Source: Acidobacteriota bacterium
GTDB lineage: Bacteria > Acidobacteriota > Blastocatellia > Pyrinomonadales > Pyrinomonadaceae
Assembly: GCA_024640445.1 (NCBI GenBank)
Contig: JAHEEZ010000062.1
Location: forward strand, 1 to 16,514
Reading direction: 5' to 3'
DNA: 16,514 nucleotides
A program made the translations under genes and the position numbers. The notes under the pieces were generated by a model. That model was not told the origin of the DNA and ran no database searches. It was given only the letters and a program-made list of their open reading frames with translations. Shown here piece by piece: positions 5,904 through 14,852 of the stretch. Numbering within the stretch: the first letter of the stretch is position 1; every line of letters begins with the position of its first letter.

Positions 5904-8651
5904 TTACCCGTTCCCGTTCGAATGCCCGTTTCCCGCTTCGATCCGCACGGCGCAGACCTTGTATTCACCGGTTTGCGTGACCGCGTCACCGGCGTCATTC
6001 GTCAGTATGTTTGCTCTCGCTTCCGCGAAGTGCATCGGCATCCATACACAGCCGATCCGCATGCGGGGCGACACCATCACCTCGGCATCCACCGCGCCTC
6101 GCCGCGAAACGACCTGAACGATCTGCCCGTTCTCGATCCCCAGCTTCCGGGCGTCCTTTCGATTTATCTCGATGAAGTTCCTGTTCTGTTTGGCGACGGG
6201 ACCCGACTCACGTCGTGTCTGGGTCGCCGCGTTGTAGTGATACAGGATCCGTCCAGTGGAAAGAACCAGCGGATATTCGTCATCCGGAAGCTCGGCGCTC
6301 GGGCGATATTCCACCGCCTGAAAATGAGCAGTTCCGTTCAGAGGCCCGTCCATGTGCAATGTCGGGGTCCCCGGATGGTCAGGCTCGGGGCACGGCCATT
6401 GAAGGCCTTTGACGTTGTCTTCGAGACGAGCATGTGAGATCCCGGCGACCTTTGGCGTCAGCGCCGACATTTCATCGTAGATCTCCGCCGGCGAAGCGTA
6501 GTCGGGCATCGGATAGCCGCTCGCTTTCGCAAAGTCGATCAGGATCCGCCAATCCTCACGCGCATTTCCGGGGGGATCTACTGCTTTCCGAACCCTCTGG
6601 ACGCGGCGGTCGCTGTTCGTGAAGACCCCGTCCTTTTCCGCAAATGTGGAACCCGGAAACACGACATCGGCAAACCTCGTTGTTACGTTGTGGAATATCT
6701 CCTGGCAGACAAGGAACTCGCAGTTCTCGTTCAGACCCACTTCCAGTTTCGACACATTGGGTTCGGAGATGACTATGTCCTCGCCCATCACATAAAGGCC
6801 GCGGACGGTTCCCTTGATCACGCTCTTGAGCATCACGTTCAGGTTCTGCCCTTCGTTCGGCGACAGCTCAACCCCCCACGCTTCCTGGAACTTCACGCGC
6901 GCCTCATCATCCGTGACCTTTTGGTATCCGGGATAGAAGATAGGCGAAGCTCCGGAGTCGTTGGCGCCCTGCACGTTGTTCTGTCCGCGCAGAGGATTCA
7001 TTCCCGCCGAACGCTTTCCGAGATGCCCGGTCATAAGGACCAGATTTGCGAGGCAGTAGACGTTGTCGGTTCCGTGGGTGTGTTCTGTGATCCCGAGCGT
7101 GTAGTAAATTCCCGCTTTCTTCGTCGTCGCGTACATGCGCGCCGATCTTCGTATGTCGTCCGCGGGGACGCCCGTGACCTTTTCAGCTTCTTCGGGGGTG
7201 TACTTCGCAACGGCTGCCCGGACGTTCTCAAATCCGTCCGTGTTCTTCTGTATGAACTCCTCGTCAGCAAGCCCCTCCGTAATGATCACGTGGGCCATCG
7301 CATTCAGCAGCCAAACATCGGTTCCCGGACGCAGCTGCATATGGATGTCGGCGATATCCGCCATCCAGATCTTTCTCGGATCAGAAACGATCAGCTTCGC
7401 GCCGTTCTGAACGGCACGCTTCATTTCCATCGCGATTATCGGATGGGCCTCGGTAGTGTTCGAACCCGTCACGAACAGAAGATCGGCTTCCCGTATCTCA
7501 TCGATCGAGTTCGTCATCGCACCTGCTCCAAACATTGCCACCAGACCGGCGACGGTTGGGGCATGTCAGGTAGCGGAGCATTGATGGATGTTATTCGTGC
7601 CGTACACCGCCCGGGACAGCTTCTGCATCAGGTAGTTCTCTTCGCCGGTGCAGCGGCTTGAAGAGACAAACCCGAGCGCGTCGGGCCCATACTTTTCCTT
7701 CACCTTCAAGAGCCCTTCCGCGGCGTACGCGATCGCCTCGTCCCAGCTGGCGGGATGCAGTTCGCCATCCTCACCGCGAATGAGCGGTTCCGTTATCCGG
7801 TCCTCGTGATGGATGAAATCGTAAGCGAATCTACCCTTAACGCACAGATTACCGTCGTTGACAGTTTCGCCAGGCGGCGGACTTGTGATCTTGACCACAC
7901 GGCCGTCGCCGTTCGTTCCGACAACGTGGAGATCGAGCTGGCATCCGACCCCGCAAAAATTACAGGTGCTCCTGATCTTCCGAGCGTCAGCCGGCAAACG
8001 ATCCGGCGATTTCTTTTCGACAAGCGCGCCGGTCGGACAGGTGTCGATACAACCGCCGCAAAGCTCGCAGGTCGTATCAAGCAGGCCGCGCATCCCGGCG
8101 GTCGCGATCGTGGTTTGCGACCCGCGGTTCGAGAGCGTGATGGCGTTGACCGCCTCGACCTCGTCGCAATACCTCGTACATCTGGCGCACAAAATACAGA
8201 GGTCTGGATCGAAGCTGATGTACGGATTTACGTCTTCCGGCCTTCCGACTCTCGGCGCGTCCACCGGATGGAGATCCAGCGGCTTGGTCTCATTGGCAAG
8301 GCGCCGCAACTGATTGTCGTTCGCCGTCTCGACCGGAAAGCCGTCATCGTCGAGCCTGTGATCCGCGAGATAGAGTCCGTACAAGACCTTTCGATGGCGT
8401 TCGATCCGGTCTGACTCGGTCGTTACCTCCATCCCTTCGGAAACCTTCCACGCGCATCCTGGCTCCAGACGCCTTTGGCCCTTCACCTCGACCAGGCACA
8501 CGCGGCAAGCCCCAGCGGGTTCAAGGCGTGTATCGTGGCAGAGGGTTGGAATCTCGATCCCCTCCCGCGCCGCGACCTCATAGACCGTCTCGCCCGTCTT
8601 TGCCGAACAGGTTTCCCCGTTGATCTTTATGTCGAATTCTTTACTGCTCAT
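5904..8651 (-). CDS. fdhA: Formate dehydrogenase catalytic (alpha) subunit, selenocysteine-containing
   Basis: This molybdo-/tungstopterin enzyme of 915 residues oxidises formate to CO2. The in-frame TGA at 7568-7566 (codon 362) is read as selenocysteine: the sequence runs CSATUHAPTVAGL, matching CRVUHGPSVAGL of E. coli FdhF, and a bSECIS hairpin follows. Domains in order: a [2Fe-2S] ferredoxin (C38, C49, C52, C66); a NuoG-like linker lacking the usual His-Cys cluster cysteines (about 86-122); two [4Fe-4S] sites (C152/155/158/162 and C195/198/201/205); a catalytic-domain [4Fe-4S] site (C230/233/237/270); the Mo-bisPGD domains, with U362-H363, GQNNVQGANDSG and PGSTFAEKDGVFTNSDRR; and a C-terminal dinucleotide-binding domain ending in a Gly/Asn tail. 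The start ATG overlaps the stop of the upstream diaphorase gene (TAATG) behind GGAAGG, so the two are translationally coupled. Reading the TGA as a stop would leave two useless fragments. Confidence 0.93.
7525..7568 (-). promoter_or_regulatory. bSECIS element with selenocysteine UGA codon
   Basis: The UGA is the complement of 7566-7568. On the minus strand, 18 nt after it, comes the apical loop GGTCT (7547-7543), identical to the loop of E. coli fdhF and at the same distance from the UGA. The stem GTCGCC/GGTGGC (two G-U wobbles) closes the loop, and CCAA/TTGG below it can form a lower helix across an internal loop. SelB binding to such a loop directs Sec-tRNA insertion. Confidence 0.85.
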
Positions 8652-10171
8652 TATTCTGACCTTCCATTAAATGCCTTCGGAAAATGCTTTATCGCGCTCT
8701 CCAGGGGTTTCGCCGCCACCATTCCAAGGCCGCAGATCGAACCTTCTTCCATCTCCCAACCAACGTCCCCGACGAATTCCAGCGCGGATACGTCTCCATC
8801 CGCGAGGAACGAATCGACCTGGCGCCGCAGATACCTTGTCCCGATTCTGCAGGGCGCACACTGTCCGCAACTCTCGCGCTCAAAGAAATCAAGCTGCCAC
8901 TTCGTCGCCTTCGCCATATCCACAGTGTCGTTCAGAACCACCAGACCCGCGCTGCCGAGCATCGATCCGGCTTTTGCGAGGTGCCCGAAATCGAGCGGAA
9001 CATTCCTGTCCGAGATCGGGAGAAATCCGGAAGACGGGCCGCCCGGGCTGAACGCCATTGGCGTTCCGTCGTAACCGCCGGCAACCTCGACAAGCTCGTC
9101 CAGTGTAACTCCCAGCGGAAGTTCATAGACGCCCGGCCGGTTGATGTGTCCCGAAACGCAATAGAGTTTTGTGCCCGGCTCGGTCCTGCCGAGGCCTTTG
9201 AACCATTCACCGCCTCGTTCAACGATCGATGGTATGCAGGCTGCTGTCTCGACGTTGTGCATCAGCGTGGGCTTGCCCCTGAATCCCGATTCGGTCGGAT
9301 ACGGCGGCTTGAGCCGGGGCATTCCGCGCTTTCCCTCAAGCGACTCCATCAATGCCGTTTCCTCGCCGCAGATGTACGCGCCGTGGCCGTTTGCGATCCT
9401 CCAGTGAAAGTCGCCAAGCTTGTCGGCAGCTTCTTCTATCGCCTGTTCGATCCTGCGCCGCTCGGAAGTGAACTCGCCCCGAATGTAGATGATGATGTCC
9501 TTTGCTTCGACGGCGAACGCCGCGATGGCGAGGCCCTCAAGCAGAAGATGCGGCTGGCGGAGTATTATCTCGCGGTCCTTGAAAGTTCCGGGTTCGGCCT
9601 CATCGGCGTTACATATCACGTATCTTTCGGTTTCAGCCTGAGCGCGAACTCCCTTCCATTTTATGTGCGCCGGAAACGCGGCACCGCCGCGGCCCTGCAG
9701 GCTGGACTCTTCGATCTTCGCGATAACAGCCTCCGGCCCGATCTCGCGCGCCTTGCCAAGCGAACTGTAAGAATCGTTCAGCTTTCCGCCGAGATTCATA
9801 GGCAGTGCCGGATCGTCGGGAACCAGCCCGCGCTTCTGCACTCCGTAGCAAACCTGTTCGAGATCTTCGTCGAGCGTCGCCGGCGCGCGGTCGCATTGCC
9901 CGAGACAGCTGACCCTTTCGCACTCCTTGCCTTCTTCGGAAAGACTTAGAGCGAGATCGTCGGCGCCCTTAATCCTGCAAGACAAGCCGTCGCAGACCCT
10001 TACCCGCTTGCCCGGATTGCTTATCAGGGAATAGAAGAGGCCGGTGCCCCAGATATCCGCTTCGGGGACTCCTGTTTCGCCGGAAATACGGCGTACCGCT
10101 TCTTCGGTCACACCGCCTTCTTCTTCCAGGAGGTGCAGGACCCGTTCTCGTTGCGCGTTTTTCTTTTGCAT
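8651..10171 (-). CDS. NAD-dependent formate dehydrogenase, fused gamma-beta (NuoE-NuoF-like) subunit
   Basis: This 506-residue diaphorase subunit passes electrons from the formate-oxidising subunit to NAD+. Residues 1-115 form a compact NuoE/FdsG-like thioredoxin-fold [2Fe-2S] domain with ligands C60, C65, C89 and C93. Residues 130-500 are NuoF/FdsB-like: the FMN-binding GRGGAAFP (160-167), the NAD/FMN region GHGAYICGEETALMESLEG (262-280), and a [4Fe-4S] site from ESCGQCAPC (C435, C438, C441) and C480. In Ralstonia-type enzymes the gamma and beta parts are separate FdsG and FdsB proteins; here they are one chain. The gene is first in the operon and its TAA overlaps the ATG of the catalytic subunit. 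No clear Shine-Dalgarno sequence precedes ATG 10171. It is probably cytoplasmic. Ferredoxin as an additional partner (bifurcation) cannot be judged from sequence alone. Confidence 0.93.
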   Translation of the reverse strand: MQKKNAQRERVLHLLEEEGGVTEEAVRRISGETGVPEADIWGTGLFYSLISNPGKRVRVCDGLSCRIKGADDLALSLSEEGKECERVSCLGQCDRAPATLDEDLEQVCYGVQKRGLVPDDPALPMNLGGKLNDSYSSLGKAREIGPEAVIAKIEESSLQGRGGAAFPAHIKWKGVRAQAETERYVICNADEAEPGTFKDREIILRQPHLLLEGLAIAAFAVEAKDIIIYIRGEFTSERRRIEQAIEEAADKLGDFHWRIANGHGAYICGEETALMESLEGKRGMPRLKPPYPTESGFRGKPTLMHNVETAACIPSIVERGGEWFKGLGRTEPGTKLYCVSGHINRPGVYELPLGVTLDELVEVAGGYDGTPMAFSPGGPSSGFLPISDRNVPLDFGHLAKAGSMLGSAGLVVLNDTVDMAKATKWQLDFFERESCGQCAPCRIGTRYLRRQVDSFLADGDVSALEFVGDVGWEMEEGSICGLGMVAAKPLESAIKHFPKAFNGRSE

Positions 10172-10244
10172 TGGAAAGGCTGAATGATCATTTTGCCGGA
10201 TGCCGGCCCGTTTGCTTTGGACCGCCCTCAGATGGCGTCACAGC

Positions 10245-10272
10245 ATTATATTCTACCGCGGTACAGATTATA
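10245..10272 (-). promoter_or_regulatory. Candidate promoters and operator for the formate dehydrogenase operon
   Basis: Two perfect minus-strand TATAAT hexamers lie at 10272-10267 and 10250-10245. The outer one has TTGGTT 17 bp upstream (three of six match the -35 consensus). Between them is a perfect 10-bp palindrome TACCGCGGTA (10254-10263), well placed for a repressor or activator shared with the divergent oxidase gene. No known regulator family is assigned to it. Confidence 0.45.
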
Positions 10273-10388
10273 TGGATGTCTAAGCATAAAACCAATATTC
10301 TATGTTCCAGTCGAACCAATTTACGCTATGGCTTTGAATGGATTCCCTCTTGTCGGGTATTCTTGGTGGCAATCGGACGCTGAATCCT

Positions 10389-11543
10389 ATGAATACTTTT
10401 GACGTCATTGTCGCCGGCCTGGGAGCGATGGGAAGCGCCACTCTTTACCAGCTTTCGAAGAGCGGACGGAAAGTGCTTGGGATCGACCGATTCGATCCGC
10501 CGCACGAATTCGGCTCGACCCACGGCGAGACAAGACTGACCAGGTCCTCCATCGGAGAGGGTGAGGAGTTCGTGCCGCTCGTTCTCCGCTCCAACGAGAT
10601 CTGGAAAGAACTCTCCGCCGCGACCGGGCGCGAGCTTCACAGACGAACCGGCGGACTGATCTTTACGGAGGGGGGCGGAGGATCGGTCCTTCACGGAAAA
10701 GACATTCTTGCCGAGACCATAAGGATCGCGGACAAGTTTGGGATCAGGCACGATGTCCTGGAAAGCGAGGATCTGAGAAAGCGGTTTCCAGATCTCAAGT
10801 TCGGATCGGGCGCGCGTGGATACTTCGAATACGAATCGGGCTATCTCAACCCTGAACTCTGTGTCCAGACGAACATAGAACAGGCGCGGAGATCAGGGGC
10901 GGATGTTAAAACGGGCGAGACGATTGTTTCGATCGATCAAGGAAACGGACGGACCGGCGTGACCGTGATTACGGACAAGGGCAGGTACGAGTGCGGAAGA
11001 CTGGTGCTTTCCACGGGAGCCTGGATAAAGAAACTTCTGGGAGAATCGGCGGCTTCCGATCGCTTCCGGATCTTCCGCCAGGTGATGTACTGGTTCAACG
11101 CGGAAGCCGATTATTCCGAAGAGCATTTCCCGGTGTACATAAGAGCGGGCGATAACGAACGGTCCTCGTATTACGGTTTCCCTTCCGTTGACGGCTCGCG
11201 TTCGATCAAGGTCGGCCTCGAGCAGTTCGAGGATGAGTCGGATCCGGACAACGTAAACCGGGAGGTTTCGGTGGACGATGCCGACGCGGCTTTCGAACTG
11301 GTATCGCAGAACTTCCGGATCCGTCGCGAAGGCGCCCGTTCAAAGACGTGTCTTTACACGGTAACCGAGGATTTCGGTTTCGTGATAGATTTCCTCCCCG
11401 GCACCGAAAACGTCCTCGTCGTCTCGCCCTGCTCGGGTCACGGGTTCAAGCATTCGGCGGGCATCGGACTGCTTGCGAAACAGGTGGCATCGGGCGAAGA
11501 GCCATTCGCTGACACCGCTTCTTTCCGATTTTCAGTTTCCTGA
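10389..11543 (+). CDS. N-methyl amino acid oxidase, monomeric sarcosine oxidase / SolA family
   Basis: This is a flavoprotein of 384 residues, the usual family length. ATG 10389 is preferred over the upstream in-frame start at 10338 because the FAD-binding strand begins at once (NTFDVIVAGLGAMGS, a GxGxxG fold). Further family features are the FAD-contact GSTHGETRLTR, the sequence KTCLYT with C321, matching the cysteine that covalently carries FAD in monomeric sarcosine oxidase, and CSGHGFKHS (about 348-356). These enzymes convert N-methyl amino acids such as sarcosine or N-methyltryptophan, with O2 and water, into the amino acid, formaldehyde and H2O2; the exact substrate cannot be read from the sequence. 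There is no signal peptide, so it is cytoplasmic. It is divergent from the formate dehydrogenase operon and 34 bp ahead of the aminopeptidase P gene, with which it is probably co-transcribed. Confidence 0.88.
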   Translation: MNTFDVIVAGLGAMGSATLYQLSKSGRKVLGIDRFDPPHEFGSTHGETRLTRSSIGEGEEFVPLVLRSNEIWKELSAATGRELHRRTGGLIFTEGGGGSVLHGKDILAETIRIADKFGIRHDVLESEDLRKRFPDLKFGSGARGYFEYESGYLNPELCVQTNIEQARRSGADVKTGETIVSIDQGNGRTGVTVITDKGRYECGRLVLSTGAWIKKLLGESAASDRFRIFRQVMYWFNAEADYSEEHFPVYIRAGDNERSSYYGFPSVDGSRSIKVGLEQFEDESDPDNVNREVSVDDADAAFELVSQNFRIRREGARSKTCLYTVTEDFGFVIDFLPGTENVLVVSPCSGHGFKHSAGIGLLAKQVASGEEPFADTASFRFSVS

Positions 11544-11577
11544 CATTCTCAGCGGTAAAGAGCCGCCAACAAACTAT

Positions 11578-13026
11578 ATGAAGATGAAAACGTACCTGTT
11601 CCTGCTTTGCCTTCCGTCACTCCTTTTCGCATTGACCAATACGATCGGAGCTCAGCCGAAGAGTAATTACCAGACCGATTTCACAAAAGAGGAATTCGCC
11701 GAGAGAAGGGCGAAGGTGTTTGACGAGATCGGCCCGAAGGCGCTGGCGGTGGTCCAAGGCGCAAGGGACGTGTCCGGCTTCCATGTCTTCAGACAAACCA
11801 ACTCGTTCTATTACCTGACCGGACTTGAGACTCCTCGCGCTTATCTCGTACTGGATGGCAGGAACCGCACATCGGCGCTTTACCTGCCTCACAGGGACGA
11901 GGGGCGTCAGCAAAACGAAGGGGTGACACTTTCGCTTGAGGACGCCGAGTTGATAAAGTCCCTGACCGGGATCGACCGGGTCCTGGGCATCGAGTCTCTC
12001 GCCGACGCGTTTTTCGGCGGAGCCCTGCGTCCGCCGGCGCCGGCGCTATACACTCCGATGGGCCCGGCGGAAACGGGAGCTGACAGTAGAGACGAATTGT
12101 TGAGAGGACTGGCGAGAATAGCCTCAGACCCTTGGGACGGACAAGCATCGCGTGAGGCGCACTTCAGAGAACTTCTTCAGGACCGGGCACCTCAGTACGA
12201 GATCCGCGACCTTTCTCCGATCCTCGATTCGATGAGGCTTGTAAAGAGCGCGAAAGAGATCGAGATGATCCGTGAGGCGACGAGGATCGCGGGGCTCTCG
12301 ATAATCGAGGCGATGCGCTCGACCGAGCCCGGCGTGTACGAGTATCAACTCGACGCCGCGGCAAGGTACATCTTCTTTCTGAACGGAGCCAGGGGAGAAG
12401 GATATCCGTCGATCATAGGCGGCGGCGCCAACGCGTTCATGGGCCATTACTTCAGGAAGACCGACAAGCTTATGGACGGGGACCTCTTGCTGATGGACTA
12501 CGCGCCCGATTACCGCTACTACACAAGCGACGTGACGAGGATGTGGCCCGTCAACGGAAAATACACGGAGGGTCAACGCCAGCTGTGTTCCTTCATCCTG
12601 GCGTACCGCGACGCGCTCTTCAGGCACGTACGTCCGGGCGTGACCTCCGACCAGGTCCTGGACGCCGCGGCGAAGGACATGGAGAAGTATCTTGAGGGGA
12701 AGACGTTCGCGAAGCCGGAATACGAGAAGGCCGTGAGGGCGGGACTTAAGTTCCGGGGGCACTTCCAGCACTCGGTCGGAATGTCGGTCCACGATGTAGG
12801 CAACGTGCGCGGCGTCGAACTAAAGCCGGGAATGATCTTCACGATCGACCCTATGATCTGGATCCCCGAGGAGCGGCTCTACGTCCGGATGGAGGACATG
12901 GCGCTGGTCACAGCGAACGGCGTCGAGAATCTGAGCGCGTTCGTCCCTTCGGACCTTGGCGAGATCGAGAGGACGATCGCGGAAGAAGGCGTCGTCCAGT
13001 TCCGGCCGGCCGTGCCGAAAAAATAG
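11578..13026 (+). CDS. Exported Xaa-Pro aminopeptidase (M24B, aminopeptidase P-like)
   Basis: The 482-residue protein starts at ATG 11578 or ATG 11584. Either gives a signal peptide MKTYLFLLCLPSLLFA with cleavage near IGAQ; the longer frame from 11473 would overlap the oxidase gene and hide this signal. An N-terminal creatinase-like domain (about 35-215) precedes the pita-bread domain. Expected M24 metal ligands, numbered from 11578, are D307 (MDYAPD), D318 (TSDVTR), H398 (FQHSVG) and E439 (VRMED). The fourth carboxylate, normally Glu in a TxEPG motif, is Asp424 in FTIDPMIW, an unusual but conservative change. H290 (GHYF) fits the family's substrate-binding histidine. The enzyme removes N-terminal residues before proline and would act in the periplasm or outside. 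It lies between an amino acid oxidase and an M1 aminopeptidase on the same strand, suggesting a peptide-use operon. Confidence 0.9.
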   Translation: MKMKTYLFLLCLPSLLFALTNTIGAQPKSNYQTDFTKEEFAERRAKVFDEIGPKALAVVQGARDVSGFHVFRQTNSFYYLTGLETPRAYLVLDGRNRTSALYLPHRDEGRQQNEGVTLSLEDAELIKSLTGIDRVLGIESLADAFFGGALRPPAPALYTPMGPAETGADSRDELLRGLARIASDPWDGQASREAHFRELLQDRAPQYEIRDLSPILDSMRLVKSAKEIEMIREATRIAGLSIIEAMRSTEPGVYEYQLDAAARYIFFLNGARGEGYPSIIGGGANAFMGHYFRKTDKLMDGDLLLMDYAPDYRYYTSDVTRMWPVNGKYTEGQRQLCSFILAYRDALFRHVRPGVTSDQVLDAAAKDMEKYLEGKTFAKPEYEKAVRAGLKFRGHFQHSVGMSVHDVGNVRGVELKPGMIFTIDPMIWIPEERLYVRMEDMALVTANGVENLSAFVPSDLGEIERTIAEEGVVQFRPAVPKK

Positions 13027-13057
13027 GTTCGAGATAACGATGGTCAGGGGTTCCGAT

Positions 13058-14713
13058 ATGAAAATCGCTAAAAAAGTCTTTCTTTCCGCTCTTTCAGTTC
13101 TTCTTCTCGCGACCGGCGTTTTCGCGTTCCGGGACACGTATCCGAAGAACTCGAATATAGACGTGATCAACTACTCATTCAGGATCGAACTCTCTGACGC
13201 GACCGACGAAATTGCATGCGAGACGGTGATCAAGGTGAGGTTTCTTGCAAAGGGGGTGCGTGAACTGCGCCTCGATCTGGTCAACAGATCAAAGGAACTC
13301 GAAAACAAGGGGATGACCGTGCTCGGAGTTTCCTCGAGCGGTAACCCGCTCAGCTATACGCACGAAAATGACGTCCTGACCATTCGTCTTCCGTTCCCCC
13401 CGGCGCTTGATTATCAAATGAGTTTCAAAGTGGCTTACAAGGGAGTGCCGGCTTCGGGACTGAAGATCGCGAACAACAAGTACGGCGACCGAACCTTCTT
13501 CAGCGACAACTGGCCGGACAGGGCGCGGAACTGGCTCTCGGTCATAGACCATCCCTACGACAAGGCGACCTCGGAAATGATCGTAACGGCGCCGAGCCAC
13601 TACCAGGTAGTATCGAACGGGCTCAAGATCGAAGAAACGGACCTTGCTGACGGGAGGCGTCTGACGCACTGGAAACAGTCAGTTCCGATCGCGCCGTGGC
13701 TTTACGTACTCGGGGTCGCGAGGTTCGCCGTACAGTATGTCGACGTGTTCGACGGCAAGTCGATCGAAACCTGGGTCTACTACCAGGACCGTGACGCGGG
13801 CTTCTACGACTTCGGCTATGTGACAAAGGACACGCTCGAGTTCTACAGCAAGTACATCGGTCCTTTCTCTTACGAGCGGCTCGCCAACATCCAATCGAAC
13901 AGCGTGGCGGGCGGAATGGAGGCCGCTTCGGCGATCCTTTACAGCGACGGGTCGGTCTCGGGAACGCGCCCGGTACGCTGGCGAAACGTGGTCATCCACG
14001 AGATCGCGCACCAATGGTTCGGCAACGCAGTGACCGAATATGACTGGGACGACATCTGGCTGAGCGAAGGGTTCGCCACCTACTTTACCCTCCTCTTCAT
14101 CGAGCACCAGTACGGCCGCGACGAGTTTCTGGCGGGCCTCGAGTCGAGCAAGAAGCGTGTCGATGACTTCTACGCGAAGAACCCCGGCTACACGATCATC
14201 CACGACAACCTGAAGGATATGAAGGATGTGACTTCAAGCCAGACTTATCAAAAGGGAAGCTGGATCCTTCATATGCTTCGCGGCGTGGTGGGAACCGAGA
14301 ATTTCTGGAAGGGTATCCGCAGCTACTACAAGGAGTACCGCGACAAGAACGCGACGACTGCCGACTTTCGCCGCCACATGGAACAGGCGTCGGGAAAAGA
14401 CCTGACGGTTTTCTTTGAGCAGTGGCTCTACAAGCCTGGCACTCTGAAGTTCAGGGGAGACTGGCAGTACGAAAAAGAGAATGAAAGCGTCAAAATCAGG
14501 CTCGACCAGGTGCAGAACGACGGCAGCCTGTTCAGGATGCCGATCCAGGTGGCGATACACTACGCGGACGGCAGCCAACCTGTGATCGAAAAGCTTGAGG
14601 TGGACATGCTTGCGAACGTCTTCACGATCAAGGTCAAAGGGGCACCGGAAAAGATAATTCTCGACCCGAACCGCTGGGTCCTAATGGATGCGGCATTCGA
14701 AAGGGTAGATTGA
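13058..14713 (+). CDS. Exported M1-family aminopeptidase
   Basis: The protein has 551 residues. ATG 13058 is chosen because AGGGG lies seven bases upstream and the next residues form a signal peptide, MKIAKKVFLSALSVLLLATGVFA. An ATG at 13040 would put charged residues before it. An N-terminal beta domain (about 30-220) is followed by the gluzincin domain: exopeptidase motif GGMEA (285-289), zinc motif HEIAHQWFGN (HExxH 314-318) with third ligand E337 in LSEGFATYF, and catalytic-type Y397 in SQTYQKGS. The C-terminal ARM-repeat domain of classic PepN (about 870 residues) is replaced by a short beta-rich segment, making this one of the short secreted M1 enzymes. It cleaves N-terminal residues from peptides. 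It starts 31 bp after the aminopeptidase P stop and ends the cluster. Exact specificity is unknown. Confidence 0.92.
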   Translation: MKIAKKVFLSALSVLLLATGVFAFRDTYPKNSNIDVINYSFRIELSDATDEIACETVIKVRFLAKGVRELRLDLVNRSKELENKGMTVLGVSSSGNPLSYTHENDVLTIRLPFPPALDYQMSFKVAYKGVPASGLKIANNKYGDRTFFSDNWPDRARNWLSVIDHPYDKATSEMIVTAPSHYQVVSNGLKIEETDLADGRRLTHWKQSVPIAPWLYVLGVARFAVQYVDVFDGKSIETWVYYQDRDAGFYDFGYVTKDTLEFYSKYIGPFSYERLANIQSNSVAGGMEAASAILYSDGSVSGTRPVRWRNVVIHEIAHQWFGNAVTEYDWDDIWLSEGFATYFTLLFIEHQYGRDEFLAGLESSKKRVDDFYAKNPGYTIIHDNLKDMKDVTSSQTYQKGSWILHMLRGVVGTENFWKGIRSYYKEYRDKNATTADFRRHMEQASGKDLTVFFEQWLYKPGTLKFRGDWQYEKENESVKIRLDQVQNDGSLFRMPIQVAIHYADGSQPVIEKLEVDMLANVFTIKVKGAPEKIILDPNRWVLMDAAFERVD

Positions 14714-14724
14714 CTGGCATTTGA

Positions 14725-14745
14725 TGTGGGATGTCTCTCCCCACA
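14725..14745 (+). terminator. Weak hairpin after the peptidase cluster
   Basis: TGTGGG (14725-14730) and CCCACA (14740-14745) form a six-pair stem 12 bp after the M1 stop codon. No T run follows, so it may only stabilise the mRNA end rather than terminate. Confidence 0.3.
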
Positions 14746-14808
14746 AACCCCTGCGAATTTTTCAGGCCGTCTCCAGTAGAAGGATGGGCGCTGGACAATT
14801 CCTGGTCA

Positions 14809-14817
14809 TGCTATGAT
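14809..14817 (+). promoter_or_regulatory. Extended -10 promoter before the kinase gene
   Basis: TGCTATGAT combines an extended TGn (14809-14811) with a TATGAT -10 (14812-14817). Transcription would start near 14824, about 29 nt before the kinase ATG. A TGGACA resembling a -35 is present but only 14 bp away, so the extended -10 would have to carry recognition. Confidence 0.4.
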
Positions 14818-14852
14818 TTGCGGAATTTGAGAATTTTCACCTTCGAACTCAA

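Noticed and set aside
7566..7568. TGA as a real stop, nonsense mutation or sequencing error in the formate dehydrogenase gene
   Set aside because: It falls exactly on the active-site residue, both flanks are conserved in one frame, and a bSECIS-like hairpin with a GGTCT loop follows at the expected distance.
8684..9949. 421-codon open frame antisense to the diaphorase gene (also 6690-7661 and 7755-8414 antisense to the catalytic subunit)
   Set aside because: These are shadows of codon bias on the opposite strand, with no family resemblance; the sense strand carries clear NuoF and FdhA motifs.
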